Positions 21,463 through 32,505 are shown, numbered from the stretch's first letter. The stretch is DNA of 64,000 nt from Capronia americana (GCA_016110215.1 JADWQD010000009.1:1242093-1306092), one strand, 5' to 3'. Program-made: numbers and translations. The notes: generated by a model not told the origin, from the sequence alone.

Positions 21463-22808
21463 TCACACTACTGACTTCACTGTTACGTTTCGATTGCTAG
21501 GATCCTGATCGTGCGGGCAACAGGTGTAACTCTGAAGAATCGAGGCCCAGATTCGCCCGAGAAGACACTCAATCCAAGTGGAAAATACCATAATCGAAGC
21601 TGCAAGGAATATCCACCAACCGACTAACGCCAGCAAGTGAATCAACGTTGATGTGCGCGGACCTCTGGGAAGTTTGATTGAGAATATTCTCTGCGCATGT
21701 ATGGTCTTGGGCCGCTGCCCGCACTGAATGCATTTGGCGACGAGGTTGACAGAATTTCCGTACAAGTGTAACAATCCGGTCTTTTCCCGCAATCAGGTCG
21801 AGTGGCATCTTCTCGTAAGGCCCAGACGTGATGTCTTTGACCTGACCATGGATTGGGTCCGTAATGTAGTGGCTACTGAGGACGATCGTAGTAATAATCC
21901 GGGGGCTCCACCTCTGGCAGATAGAGATTCCCAATATACAGAAGAGAAATGCCAACACCATGATCACCATGTTGCTTACCGTGGGCCCCTGAGTGGGCCT
22001 TGCGACGAGGTCCAGCATGGCCCAGATCATCGAGTGGCAGTAATGATCCTAGAAACAGTCAGTGAAGCGCGTCGAAGCCGGATGTTGACAGCTAACTTGC
22101 CAGTCCGTCTGGTTTGTGTCTGACGTCAAGAAATTGCTGTGGCCGAACCAAAGAGACAAATTTTCCCATTCCGAAAGGTAAGGTAGTTGTTTAGCCTTCA
22201 CTGCCAACGACTCGAACCTTGAGCTCGGGAAAAAAAAACAGCCCATGTTTGCATATGGGATGTTTGAGAGTCCTGCCACTATAGCCCAAGTCCGAATAGC
22301 TCGCAGTGAGGCACGTACAGACATGTATTGACAAAGCGCCAGCAAGAATGTGAACGCAGGCTGGTAGCGTACGCAAAATATGTGCTGTTTACCCCAGAAG
22401 AGATCTCTTGAATTAACCACCTGAAAGGCATATTGAGGCAGGCGGCAAGCCAGCTGCAGGGAAAGACAGTTACTGCACGAGAAACTGAAATGTCGAGTGT
22501 TCTCTGCTTGCCACGCTGTGAGAGACCCAGATCTGCACCCTTGTGACCTCTCTAATTGTATCTGGTATTGAGGCTGTATGCGAGAAGCATGTTTGAATGT
22601 TTCATTTTGTACCTTGGAATGGTAGGGGACGGAGGCAGTAGCAGCTGGGGTTCGACATGGCAGGGCCGTGCTTAGCGGTAGAGATACATTTCGTCTTGAG
22701 GCAAGAACATTCTGAAGCGTGTCTGAAGAATTTGACAGGTGCGCTGTGTGAATGGGGTGTGAGATGAAGCAGAAGGCGGTCAAACTGGCCACGAACAACA
22801 ATCAGCAT
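21463..22808 (-). CDS. Probable multi-pass membrane protein, at least three exons; 5' end unresolved
   Basis: The best-supported part runs from about 22480 leftwards. A frame containing CVRYQPAFTFLLALCQYMSV, then RTWAIVAGLSNIPYANMG and FESLAVKAKQL, splices at 22103-22056 (48 nt, GTTAGC...TTTCTAG, CTGAC branch). The next exon contains DHYCHSMIWAMLDLVARPT and a membrane span (MVIMVLAFLFCILGISIC). A second splice between about 21845 and 21720 shifts to a third frame with another span (LLALVGWWIFLAASIMVF), ending at the stop 21463-21465. Two acceptor choices (61-nt or 40-nt intron) both work. The long frame upstream to 22801 lacks an ATG, so the first exon probably starts near 22808 or 22853 with another intron. 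I do not recognise the family. It could also be a decaying gene. Confidence 0.5.
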
Positions 22809-22853
22809 GCGCGGTTCTGCTTTGAGTTTCGGAGGGGTGGACTGGTCCTGCAT

Positions 22854-23318
22854 TAGTGCTGCAAATGAGGCCTTAGTGTAGCCTAATGTGCTGGGGGTAG
22901 GTGCCTGGAGTGCCTGTGAGGTGCCTGGCCCCGTAGCCCAACCGCCATCCAGGCACCACCAATCAATCGTCCGCGACCACGCTCCCTTCTTTTACGAGTA
23001 CATTATCAGCCTCCGTGACAAGCCACAAAATTTTGCTTGTGCCGAGTACACAGTACTTTGTATTCCGTTCTTGCTCAGTAGATTGTTCATGGTAGGCAAG
23101 TCTTCTGCTTATTTCAGGTCTGTAGAATTCCTCGTTGAAAAGTGAGCATAGGCCAAGCGCAGCGGTCCTGTCCGCGCCGGCTGCCATTCTTCTTCGATAT
23201 CTTCACTCCGTACCTACTAGGCAAGCCGCTGGTTCCTTGCTTACCCGTTTTACCTGCAGCTGTGATTGCGAACGATGGAGCACAAAATCCTTCAGTTCAG
23301 GAATACTAAATCAGCCTG
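22854..23318. other. Intergenic, 465 bp, nothing recognised
   Basis: Spacer between the membrane-protein model and the methyltransferase remnant. It may include decayed N-terminal sequence of the latter, but no alignable coding segment is visible. Confidence 0.4.
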
Positions 23319-23940
23319 GAGTCTCGGATAGGATATTGGTTGCTGCTCGGGAATGCACGACACTGTGGACTTATCCTAAGGGGACGATATGGCCGTTTCC
23401 AGTCAGCAGGCACTACGGGCCATGGAAGACCAGGTATACAGTCAACTAGGCCTCGACCCAGACTCCCGGGTGCTAGATGCTGGCGCTGGATCATGACCTT
23501 TCGAATTTCACGAATGGCTCCTTCGATGGAATCTACACCATGGAGACCTTTGTCCATGCCGATACCCATCGAAGGTGCTACGCAACTTTTTACCGCCTTC
23601 TTCGCCCTGGTAGCGTACTCGTTCACAAAGAGGCCGACTTCAGCCGCAACTCGCGCATCTTGCAAGATGTTCTGCGCCTTTCGCACTGTCAAAAATACTC
23701 GGAGAAGGCGTATGCACCCGAATGCTTCAGGAGGTTGGATTCGTCAACGTCGAAGTCGATGACTTGACCGACGAGGTGCTTCCCCTATGGCGTTTGTTCG
23801 CTGTCACCGACTATATCCCCTATCGCATTCTCCAATCATTGGGCCTTCAGACACGCTTCACAAACCTAATGGCTGGTGTCGAGTCCTACCTGCACCGGGG
23901 TGAGGGGAGGTACATCTCCGTCCGGTCTTTGAAGCCTTGA
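23319..23940 (+). pseudogene. SAM-dependent methyltransferase pseudogene (related to sterol 24-C-methyltransferases)
   Basis: Pieces of one methyltransferase lie in order but in different frames. From 23319: ESRIGYWLLLGNARHCG; then, shifted, YPKGTIWPFPVSR; then, shifted again, ALRAMEDQVYSQLGL leading to the SAM-binding motif I VLDAGAGS and a stop at about 23494. The region that normally follows motif I (about 50 residues, including the second SAM-contact strand) is missing. The frame resumes as NGSFDGIYTMETFVHA, a typical motif of this family, and continues to about 23705. A further frameshift leads into MLQEVGFVNVEV, then FTNLMAGVESYLHRGEG, ending RYISVRSLKP and a stop at 23940. Introns cannot explain the missing motif block and three frame changes. 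Intact relatives methylate sterols or similar lipophilic substrates. Confidence 0.82.
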
Positions 23941-24880
23941 ATTGCATAGCCATGATTACAGATCTTCACTTGGGCCTTCACATATCTGTGGTAGAAGACT
24001 CTCATCCTGATGGCTTACATTCTCACAGCAAGCCGGAGATCAATTCCTCCGTCAGTACTACGGAAAATACCCTGGTTTGTCCGTTGGTTTCTACGCTGGC
24101 AAGCACATTTCAACAATCCGTGTCTATGGGATTTGCGAAGCGGCCAAGCCAGTCCCGACACATAATCATGACACACAGAAGATGAATCCAACGGGCAGTG
24201 ACAGAACACCAACATCTGCGGCTCGGGAACAGAGTGTCGGACGTCTTGGCGAAGCGTAAGAACCTTAAGACTTCGATTATGGAATCAGGCCGCCGAGGGC
24301 CACAGCCTCGTCTATCTCGCGTCGGAGCGGAAGAAGAATTCAAATGCAAGATCCTACATCAACTATCCCTACAAATCCATACATTGCCTTTATTTTCCGA
24401 CACGTTGGTGAAGTTGGCGGCAAGCCACCGGACAAGTCTGATTAACAATCAACGAGTCTCTTTGGCTATTTCGAGTTGTCCGGTCAATTTGGTAGGCCTA
24501 GAAATCTTTCGAGAAGGGTGAACTTGGAATGTGCGTCACCGACAAAGCCCTGTTCTGCTCCGCTCTCCTCCACACAAGGCAGCAGGAGATAATCGTTGCG
24601 CAGACTGGGGCCGGGGCTAGTTCAGAATCAGGACGACATTGGATGAGTTCATTCCAAATGCCACATCGGACAGGCAGGCTAACAGGCTGGACAATCAATC
24701 GACGCAGCCCGTGGCTGTGGCAATGAACAAGAAGGAGCGCAGCGTGCTTATTTTCTCGCACTTTGAATCAAGTGCCAAACGCTCACCATGGCTATAAAGA
24801 TGCCAGGGACGTTGATGAGCTCGTTTGACTACAACCATACATACAGCTGTCCCAGCAAGACGCCGTGTTAATCCAACGAC
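23941..24880. other. Intergenic, 940 bp, upstream region of the catalase gene
   Basis: No gene recognised; ORFs of up to 107 codons have no domain. Presumably holds the catalase promoter. Confidence 0.45.
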
Positions 24881-27178
24881 ATGTCACTTTTACGCTTCGC
24901 CTGTGTTTTAACCCTCGCAGTCTCCGTTGTTGCTCAAGATGTTACCAGTAACAAGGTATGAATAACACACGGCGGAAAAGTTCTTTGCTGAAGCTCTGCC
25001 AAGCTGCAACAACTCCAAGCTGCGGTCGTTGACACGAACGGACAAGTCGAGACCGCAGATAATGGGGCTCCCGCCAATACCTCAAACTCCCTTCGCAATG
25101 GCCCACGCGGATACAACCTCCTCGAGGACACTGCTGTCCGCAAGAAACTGCTGCACTTTGACCGCGAGCGTGCTCCGGAGAGAGTTGTCCATGCTCTAGG
25201 CCATGGGGCCTATGGAGAATTCGAGTCCTTTGGAGACTGGAGCAATATCACTTCCGCGTGTTGGCTTCAGTCTGGTGCAGTCAGTGAGGTCTTCACGAGG
25301 TTCTCTGTCGTCGTTGCCAGCACTGGTGGCAGTGAGGTTGGGAGAGACACACACGGGTTTGCAACGAAAATCTACAGCAAATGTGGCAACCAAGATCTGG
25401 TCGGCAACCATGTACCTTCTTTCTTCATCAATGATGGTGCAGACTGTGAGTGTCCCTTCTGGCAAGAAACCGTCCCCTTTTGTCGGAGGCGTGGTTGTTG
25501 TTCTATCACACGGGACAGAGACTGACCGAGAACCGCAGTCCCGGACCTCATTCATTCCGTCAAGTACGAGGCAGACAAAGGCTTCCCGACTGGTGGGTCC
25601 GCTCACACCACTGCATACGACTTCTTTACCCAGCATCCGGAGGGTGCCTTTCAACTCATGAATGTGTTGTCGGACTTGGGAATACCTCGGGACGTCCGGC
25701 ATATTAGCGGGAACGGTGTCCACACTTATCGCTTCATCAATGCGCAAGGCCAATCGCAACTGTTCAAGTGGTATTGGTTGCCACAGCTCGGGCATCGAGC
25801 ACTCGTCTACGACGAAGCGACCAAGATCGCAGGGAAGAACAATAACTTCCAGCGAGTGGACTTGTACAACAACATCGAAGCAGGCAACTTCCCGCAGTGG
25901 GACTTCGCAGTCCAGCTCTTCCCCGATGATGGCACGTACATGTACAAGGGCATTGACCTGCTCATTCCCACTCAGATTGTGCCTTTCGAGGTCAACCCGC
26001 CGATCCGACTGGGCAGAATGACCTTGAATCGAAATCCAACCAACTTCTTCGCCGAGCCCGAGTCCATCTCTTTTGCACCTTCCAACGTCGTGGCGGGCGT
26101 CTCTTTTGTGCCTGACCCTCTCCTGCAATGGCGACTGATGTCCTATGATGACACGGCGACACATAGGCACGGATCGCCAAACGGCTACCTTCTGCCCATC
26201 AATAGGGCAATTGCTCCTGTGAACAACAATTACCGTGACGGGTACATGCAGCCTTTGATCTTCACGGGCGATTCGACATCCTCTCCCAATGGCATTGGCG
26301 GCGTTGTCGGCTCCAGCGCAAACGCAACCGTCACTTTCACGGGCACCACGGTCACATCTGCTGGCAATGGGCCTATCGGTCGCTTCGCGTCAGTGTACGA
26401 CTGGTTCGGTCAGGCCCGAAATTTCTGGGGCACGCTCGATGTTTTTGCTCAGCAACACACTGTTGATGCCTATCGCTTTGAGCTGGGCAATGTTGCAAAC
26501 ACCTCTGTTGTCCAGGTGTACATTGACAACATCCTCAACAACATCGACAATTGCCTCGCTCGTCGTGTAGCATTTGGGCTGGGTGCCGACCTGCCAGCTA
26601 TTGGGGCCGGTCCACGCACCAACCTCACCACCGGATCCGCACCGTTCCCGAGCCTGTACCCGCTGACAGCAGCGCTGGAGCCGAACAAGAGCCTTGTTGG
26701 TCTTAATGTTGCGATCCTCTCCAATGATACACTCTTCAGCGCCTCCGACATGAACGCAATACTCCCTCTTCTAAACGCACAGAAAATCACATTGACCGTC
26801 GTGGCGCCTCGTTTCGGTGAGCTCGCGACAGGGCTCAATGCCACTGCATCGTATATCACCACGTCCAGCATCTTCTTCGATGCAGTCTTCATCGGCTCTA
26901 TCTCTGCGAACAGTTCGGCCAACGGCGTGCTTAGCCTTGACCTGGATGCGAAGAACTTCGTCACAGAGGCTTACAGTCATGGCAAGGCAATCGGTGCGCT
27001 GGGCAGCAGTGGAGCCGCAATCTTGCGTGGTCTGGGACTGGATTTCACTCCCAGTTTAGGACTGTACTCGGGCGATGCTGCACAGGTTACCAGGAGCGTG
27101 CTTGACGCATTGCGTGGGCCGGTCAGGTTCCCTCAGCGGTTCCCGACGGACGACGTGGCTGCCATCTGTGGAAGGTGA
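24881..27178 (+). CDS. Secreted large-subunit catalase, divergent, 718 aa, three exons
   Basis: Exons are 24881-24955, 25004-25445 and 25539-27178; total 2157 nt. Residues 1-18 form a signal peptide ending about VSVVA-Q. The heme-catalase core has the distal His in RVVHALGHGAYG and the distal Asn in LVGNHVPSFF. The proximal Tyr lies in RLMSYDDT. The substrate-channel and core motifs FPDLIHSVK and GVHTYRF are present, as are LNRNPTNFFAE and DPLLQ. From about residue 480 comes the C-terminal flavodoxin/DJ-1-like domain of large-subunit catalases (VGLNVAILSND, then GALGSSGAAIL). The enzyme would destroy H2O2 outside the cell or in the wall. Several positions that are nearly invariant in fungal CatB-type enzymes differ: HARGAGAHG becomes HALGHGAYG, GNN becomes GNH, and QGRLFSY becomes QWRLMSY. 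Activity is therefore likely but not certain. Confidence 0.9.
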
Positions 27179-27686
27179 TACATAGATGTTCTGGACTGAC
27201 TATCACCCGGCTCTACCTGCTCTACTTAGCCGTCGGATTATGGTATGTAATTAAACAGGCGTTCAGCGACGTGATACTTGTACTGTAACAATCAATTCGG
27301 CCAATCATATCGAGGCGATAACGAAGCCTTATCCTTCAATAGCCGCTCATGGAATTTTCAACTGCAAACGCGATCGTCATTGCTCTGCCCTGCATCTGCG
27401 CGGAGAAAGACTCGACATCATCCTATCTTGCGATTTCGTACCGACCTTGTCAAACGGCAAGCAAATCATGTCTGTTGCCATTGGACAGATAGCCACAAGC
27501 TGTCTCAAGATGGCAGCTTTCTCGTGTGGCTGCACGTCAGAGTGGCATAGGTGCAGCACAGGACGAGCTCATTCAAGTCGAAGGGGTTGGCACATCACCT
27601 CAATACCTGACTGAATATTTCGTGTGTACTACTCAGTCCAGCTCGCCCGTGAATCTCGCGACGTCTCATCCTCTGCTTCTTCCGCG
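27179..27686. other. Intergenic, 508 bp, nothing recognised
   Basis: Tandem spacer between the catalase and the next SDR gene; only short unsupported ORFs. Confidence 0.5.
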
Positions 27687-28682
27687 ATGCCTGATTCGAT
27701 GACTTTACAAGAAGAGTCCGCCCATTTCTCCCCCTATCGCGCAGATGGAAAGCTCTACGGCTTTGTCTGTGTGGTTACAGGCGCAAACATGCCTGTTGGA
27801 CGTGCTATTGTGACTGAGTTAGCTGGTATGTGAACCCTGTTCCCCTCCAATTTCATTCCTCAACTGCTCGGCGGACTGATCAGCTCTTCTTGTCAAGCCC
27901 ACGGCGCGGCTTGCATCTATGCGTGCACAGCCAACGAACAATCTTCGGGCCTCCCTTCGATCCTCTCAAAGCAGTATCCCAACACCAAAATCATCGACTA
28001 CCCCTACAGCATCTCCTCTGAGCAAGACACCCTGGCCCTGATCGACGAAGCCCTCAACACCTACGGCCGCCTTGACGTCTGGGTATGTTCCTCCGGCCTC
28101 TTGGGTCCTCCCTCCATCGACGCAACCACTCCCGCCGATCTCCAGAGGTGTTTTGAGGCGAATAGTCTGGCACCGTTCTTCGCTCTGAAATACGCACCGC
28201 ATGCGATGCAGAAGACATCACCCAAAGGAACGTATCTCAATGCCGCACCGAAGGATCAGCGGTACGGGAGCATCATCGTCGTGTCCAGCACTGCGAGCAC
28301 TTATGGGGGTTGCTGGGGCCCATGTTTCACGATGTCAAGTCACGCGGCCCTAGGCGTTGTGCGCTCCGGTGTCGCCGTCCTCAAGGGCACAGGGGTACGG
28401 ATTAACGCCATCTCGCCTGGGCAAATCGACGTGGGCGTGTCCCTGAACGGGTTCGATAGCAAGACCAATCTGATGAGTTACAACACGCAATTACCTCCGG
28501 CAGCATTGCAGAGCCCGCAGATGCAGAAGCAGAATATCGGACTAGAGAGGGCGGGCTTGCCGGCAGAGGTTGGACGCGTGGCGGGATTCCTTGCCAGCGG
28601 ATTCAGCTCGTATATCACCGGAGCCAACATGGTTGTGGATGGCGGCGCGAGTGTCATGTCTCCTTTGATGGTGCCAATCTGA
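27687..28682 (+). CDS. SDR-fold protein with lost catalytic Tyr and Lys, 307 aa, two exons
   Basis: Exon 1 is 27687-27825, the intron is 27826-27897 (72 nt, GTATGT...TCAAG) and exon 2 is 27898-28682; total 924 nt. The Rossmann start is VCVVTGANMPVGRAI. A conserved Asp-containing segment precedes GRLDVWVCSSGLLGPP, and SIIVVSSTAS holds the catalytic Ser. Where active SDRs have YxxxK, this protein reads FTMSSHAALG: Phe for Tyr and Ser for Lys. The downstream INAISPGQID and ITGANMVVDGG strands are intact, so the fold is kept but normal SDR chemistry is improbable. It may bind a dinucleotide or partner without catalysing hydride transfer. The acceptor AAG was chosen because it restores ELAAHGAACIYA, the expected end of the first helix. 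Confidence 0.82.
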
Positions 28683-29349
28683 GGAAGGAGGCGGTAGAAT
28701 CAGGATAGATGAAAGACGATCTATGGATCTTTGACTGGGGAGCACCTCAGTTTCAAGGTGTCTTCTAGTTCTTTTGGTCTTCCTGGACCCTGGAGATATT
28801 GCTCGTCTGTAGGGAGTAACTATCTAACAGTACCTTCATAACAATAGGAGGCGGTCCTGCTAGCGAAAAAAGACTCCCTGTGACACTCACTCTGGGCACC
28901 GTATGATGATGAAAAAGCCATGGAGACAGACAGTTCATGATAAGGAATTAGTGCCGGTTGTGCTTTCAAGATATCCTTGGACGCATTGATGGGTTTGATT
29001 TTCGTTGCAGCAGACGATAGTTTGGGATGGGGTAGGGACAGGAAACCGAGCGGTCGAATGGGTAGGCGTGGATGATGCCATGCAGCCTCTTGTCCCGGTC
29101 TCACAATAGAGAAGCCTCCTCATTATCCTCACCAAGCTCCAAAATCCTCTGAAACCTCACGGAGGACATAAAGAAGAATAACAAAATCGAGCGAAAGTTG
29201 AAGTGCAGAAAACTGGGCTGCTCGGAAGACCTTCTGTTTGCGCTCTGAATCCTGATTCGTTCCCTGAACTTTTTCGAGCAGTGAGCACCGAGAGCAGGAA
29301 ACACTTCAACTCCTGCACGGCTTGCAATCAGTCGTCACGCGGTCGCAAC
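28683..29349. other. Intergenic, 667 bp, nothing recognised
   Basis: Spacer between the SDR-like gene and mL46; short minus-strand ORFs only. Confidence 0.5.
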
Positions 29350-30770
29350 ATGTCTCCTCGTTCAAGAGGCGCAAAGCGCGTCATTAATGCTCTTGGTATG
29401 TTCCTAGACACATTGAATCTTTTCAGAAACACAAGCTCACATCACTGTGGCAGCAACCCCCAATGCACTCCAGCACATCTGCTCGTCCTGTCTTCAGACC
29501 CTTTCACGAAGAAGCTACGCATCAGCAGCGACCGCGCAAAAGGTCTCTCAAGACACTGCCCCTCCCATCACTCAACTCTCCCCCTCTGGCCCCGAAGCCT
29601 CGCTCGCACCTCAACCGACGTTCACAATAAAAGCCGGGATCGTGCTCTCCCGCCCACCATTAATAACCCCCGACCCGCACCCCTTCGAAACAGCCTACTA
29701 TCTTTACCAGAGGCGTCTTAATGAACGGTTGGTGCTGCCGTTCACACAGTATTTCTACTACCGTCGTAACACCCCGGCGTTCGAACACTGGAGAAAGCAC
29801 CGTCGTGAGAGAGGAGGGACCGCTGCACGGGATATAGGACTGTACAACGCGTACACAAAAGAATCCTGGAACGATGAAGTTCTGGTAGGCGACGAGACCG
29901 GTCGTCCTGACCAGATCGTCGAGAAGTTGATTGCCGAGGAAGGTAGGCAAGGCGAGTTCACCGGGAGAGGCGATCCAAAGTACGCCGGGTTGAGGAGGAC
30001 GACAGAGGCAGACGAGAAGGGCGATTTGAGGAGTTTGGAGAGGAGATTACAGCGGACTTTATACTTGCTGGTCAAGACTAAGGGAGATGGGGACGAGAAG
30101 CGGAATTGGAAGTTTCCTTCTGGGCCCATTGTCGGGTTTGAAGGGTTGAAAGAGGTCAGTTACCAACCGGGCTAATTATTATGCTCTTGCGCGAGCGAGG
30201 ATTCTGGAACGCAAGACGAATGCTAACAAGTGTCTCTGACAGGCCGCGCAACGCATCCTCTTCAGTTCCCTCGGCCCCAACATGAACACCTTCTTCGTCG
30301 GCAACCATCCCGTCGGCCACTTCATCATGAGATTCTCCTCCCCACAGCCATGTCCATCATTGCCGCAGAGATACATTCCCGGAGGCGCCTCTCCGCCTCA
30401 GTCAGAATTGAGCTCCGCAACAACTGAAATCTCTTCCGCTTCGGAATCACAACCGCTCAAACAAGACCTCGCAGCAACTCAATCCCTCATCGATGGCGAA
30501 AAGACCTTCTTTATGAAGGCCCGCATCATGGCTGGTCAGGCTGCCCTCCCGACCAGCGCCACTGCCGGTGAAAACGAGGGAAAGAAGACTGAGGATCTCC
30601 CTGCCGGAGTAGAGAAGGGGTCTGCACGAGATAAAAAGGGCGTGGCCGTAGCCCCGGACATGGGCCTCGAAGAGATCCACGACTTTCGCTGGTTGAGTAA
30701 AGACGAGGTGGAGAAAACGGTGCATCCCGATTATTGGCGCAGTGTGCGCAACATGCTGGTGTCGCAGTAG
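29350..30770 (+). CDS. MRPL17: Mitochondrial large-subunit ribosomal protein mL46 (yeast MRPL17 family), 424 aa, three exons
   Basis: Exons are 29350-29395, 29454-30154 and 30243-30770; total 1275 nt. The N-terminus (SPRSRGAKRVINAL, then CLQTLSRRSYASAA) is basic and Ser-rich, a credible mitochondrial presequence. It is followed by FTIKAGIVLSRPPLITP and FETAYYLYQRRL, the conserved start of the mL46 family. The NUDIX-like fold follows: WKFPSGPIV, then NTFFVGNHPVGHF and FMKARIMAGQ. The catalytic NUDIX box is degenerate, as usual for this ribosomal protein. The insert between about 30540 and 30660 is low-complexity and charged. The protein ends near DYWRSVRNMLVSQ. The yeast homologue is shorter (281 aa); filamentous fungi commonly have longer forms. 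Confidence 0.88.
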
Positions 30771-30785
30771 CAGTAGCAGCAGCAG
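30765..30785. repeat. CAG/TAG trinucleotide repeat across the mL46 stop codon
   Basis: Seven CAG/TAG units; the first TAG is the stop codon of mL46. Simple sequence. Confidence 0.7.
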
Positions 30786-31446
30786 TGATGAGGGCCATTG
30801 TGTGTACTTTGAGGGGTTGTTGAAAAAAGCGAAGAGCCATCAACATGGCGAGACAACTGGCACATTACAACTTTGCCACGTTTCACATCGTCCGGTTTCG
30901 ATCTCGTCGGCGAGGTTGTCTCCACCCTGAAAGATATGAGCGCCTCAACAGGGCGGGCGAGAGCGTTCCTAGAGAGGCTTATACCGCGCGAGGCATGGGA
31001 TGTGGATGGCCGGAAGGGCAATGCCATGCCATGCCATGCCATGCTCGTACCGTGTTGTTGGTAGTGTAGGAAAGACAAGTCTGTACAATAAAGGAAACTT
31101 CTGAAGATCCAAAACGTTCTTCCCATACCTTACACATGGAGAGACGGACGAGACGAGCCAATCTCCTGTGATTAATTATCCTATTCTTTTCCAGAAATCA
31201 GAATCATCGACTACACGATGAACGACATTACAACGCCAATTGAATGCGAGTACTCCTTACTCCATCCCGAGTGTGGTTCCTTCCCAAACACCACGCCAGC
31301 GCCACAGTAATGCGGAACCCCGATCACAGTAAACATGCACTTCTGATTCGAGTGCAGGGGAATGCCGTGTCCTGGGCTGTCCCGTTTTCCCTGCCCCGAG
31401 CCTATTCGTCCAATCCAAGAGCGAGAGAAGAGAAGGCATTGTCGTC
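30771..31446. other. Intergenic, 676 bp, convergent 3' region
   Basis: 3' flanks of mL46 and the EEP-fold gene. Contains the ATGCC repeat at 31021-31044; otherwise nothing recognised. Confidence 0.5.
31021..31044. repeat. ATGCC pentamer repeat
   Basis: Four perfect ATGCC units plus a partial fifth (ATGC), a simple-sequence tract in the convergent spacer. Confidence 0.8.
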
Positions 31447-32505
31447 CTACAGCCGGACTAGCAGATCCACGACCACGCCGCGATGATCGCTCAGCCAGAC
31501 CCGATCGTCGAATCGATTGGGCAGCACACCGTAGCACTGGACCATGTCTTTCAGGTTGTCGTGCGCGTCCCACTCGAGTTGCAGGCTCTCAAGAGGGGTA
31601 TGTTCAGGGACGCCTAGATGGACAAAGTCGATCTTCTCCTCGCCCGTAGCGGCCGGATCTTCAGGGAAGCCTGTGTACGTCAGGTCGTTCCCGAAGGCGT
31701 AGATCTTGCCGTCCTCGTTGTCGTCGGGGATCAGGCGGCGCGTGTCCACGAAGCCGGAGCCAGGAGCGTTCAAGATCTGGTAAGCATCGCCGTTGGGTTG
31801 GGAGTTGAGGTCGCCGCATAGGAACGTGAAGCCGGGGGAGAACCTGGCACGGAGGCGAGACGCCACGCCGAGGATCACTTTGGCGGACTCGCGGCGGGAG
31901 ATCTCGCCTTGGTTGTCGAGGTGTGTGTTCATGGCGAGGACCAGCTTGCTTGACGGGGCGAGGATTTGGTGCGAGCCGCTATTTGCCACAGGAAGGACCG
32001 ATTCCAGCACCGCGCAGGTCAGGATCCGGATGGAATCGGCATCCCAGCCCTTCTTGCCTACTTGGCCGGTCTCGTTCAGCCAGACGGTTTCGAAGTGGAT
32101 GCATTTCCAGGCCGACTGGCGGAAGAAGATGGGGCTGTATTCGCCTTTGGTCTTGCCGTCGTTGCGGCCCACTCCGACGAATGTCCAGTCGTTGGCCGAG
32201 AGTGTCGCATTTGAAGTGTTGAAGGTCTTCTGATGGAGGTCTACAAGTTGTTCGTGGAGGACTTCTTGCATGCACACCAGCGTGGCTGGGGGCGCGAAGT
32301 GTGGCCTCGTGTGGTACTTGAAGTGGCTGGACAGGTGGGGGAACCGGTCAGGCCACAGCTTCTCTGCCTGGTCTGGATTGTCGGTTGCGAAGCGGATGTT
32401 GTGCGTCAGGATCCGGATGGGGATCACCGTCGAAGACGACTGCTCTGGTATGGCTGCGTTCCTGGTGGTAGGTGGAGAGGGGGGAGGAGACGAGGCGTCA
32501 CCCAT
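31447..32505 (-). CDS. Endonuclease/exonuclease/phosphatase-fold hydrolase, 352 aa
   Basis: Single exon with all catalytic landmarks of the EEP (Mg-dependent DNase I-like) superfamily in order. These are an N-terminal Asn strand (RILTHNIRF), the metal-binding Glu in CMQEVL, and VGVGRNDGKTKGEYSPIFF. Then come NTHLDNQGEISRRESA, the catalytic Asp/Asn pair in LCGDLNSQPNG, EKIDFV, and the closing LSDHRGVVVDL. There is no signal peptide or membrane span. The first 25 residues are Ser/Pro-rich and disordered. The family includes nucleases, lipid phosphatases and sphingomyelinases, so the substrate cannot be told. The RNDG...EYSPIFF block resembles small fungal EEP proteins of unknown substrate. It is divergent from snf5. 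Confidence 0.9.
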   Translation of the reverse strand: MGDASSPPPSPPTTRNAAIPEQSSSTVIPIRILTHNIRFATDNPDQAEKLWPDRFPHLSSHFKYHTRPHFAPPATLVCMQEVLHEQLVDLHQKTFNTSNATLSANDWTFVGVGRNDGKTKGEYSPIFFRQSAWKCIHFETVWLNETGQVGKKGWDADSIRILTCAVLESVLPVANSGSHQILAPSSKLVLAMNTHLDNQGEISRRESAKVILGVASRLRARFSPGFTFLCGDLNSQPNGDAYQILNAPGSGFVDTRRLIPDDNEDGKIYAFGNDLTYTGFPEDPAATGEEKIDFVHLGVPEHTPLESLQLEWDAHDNLKDMVQCYGVLPNRFDDRVWLSDHRGVVVDLLVRL

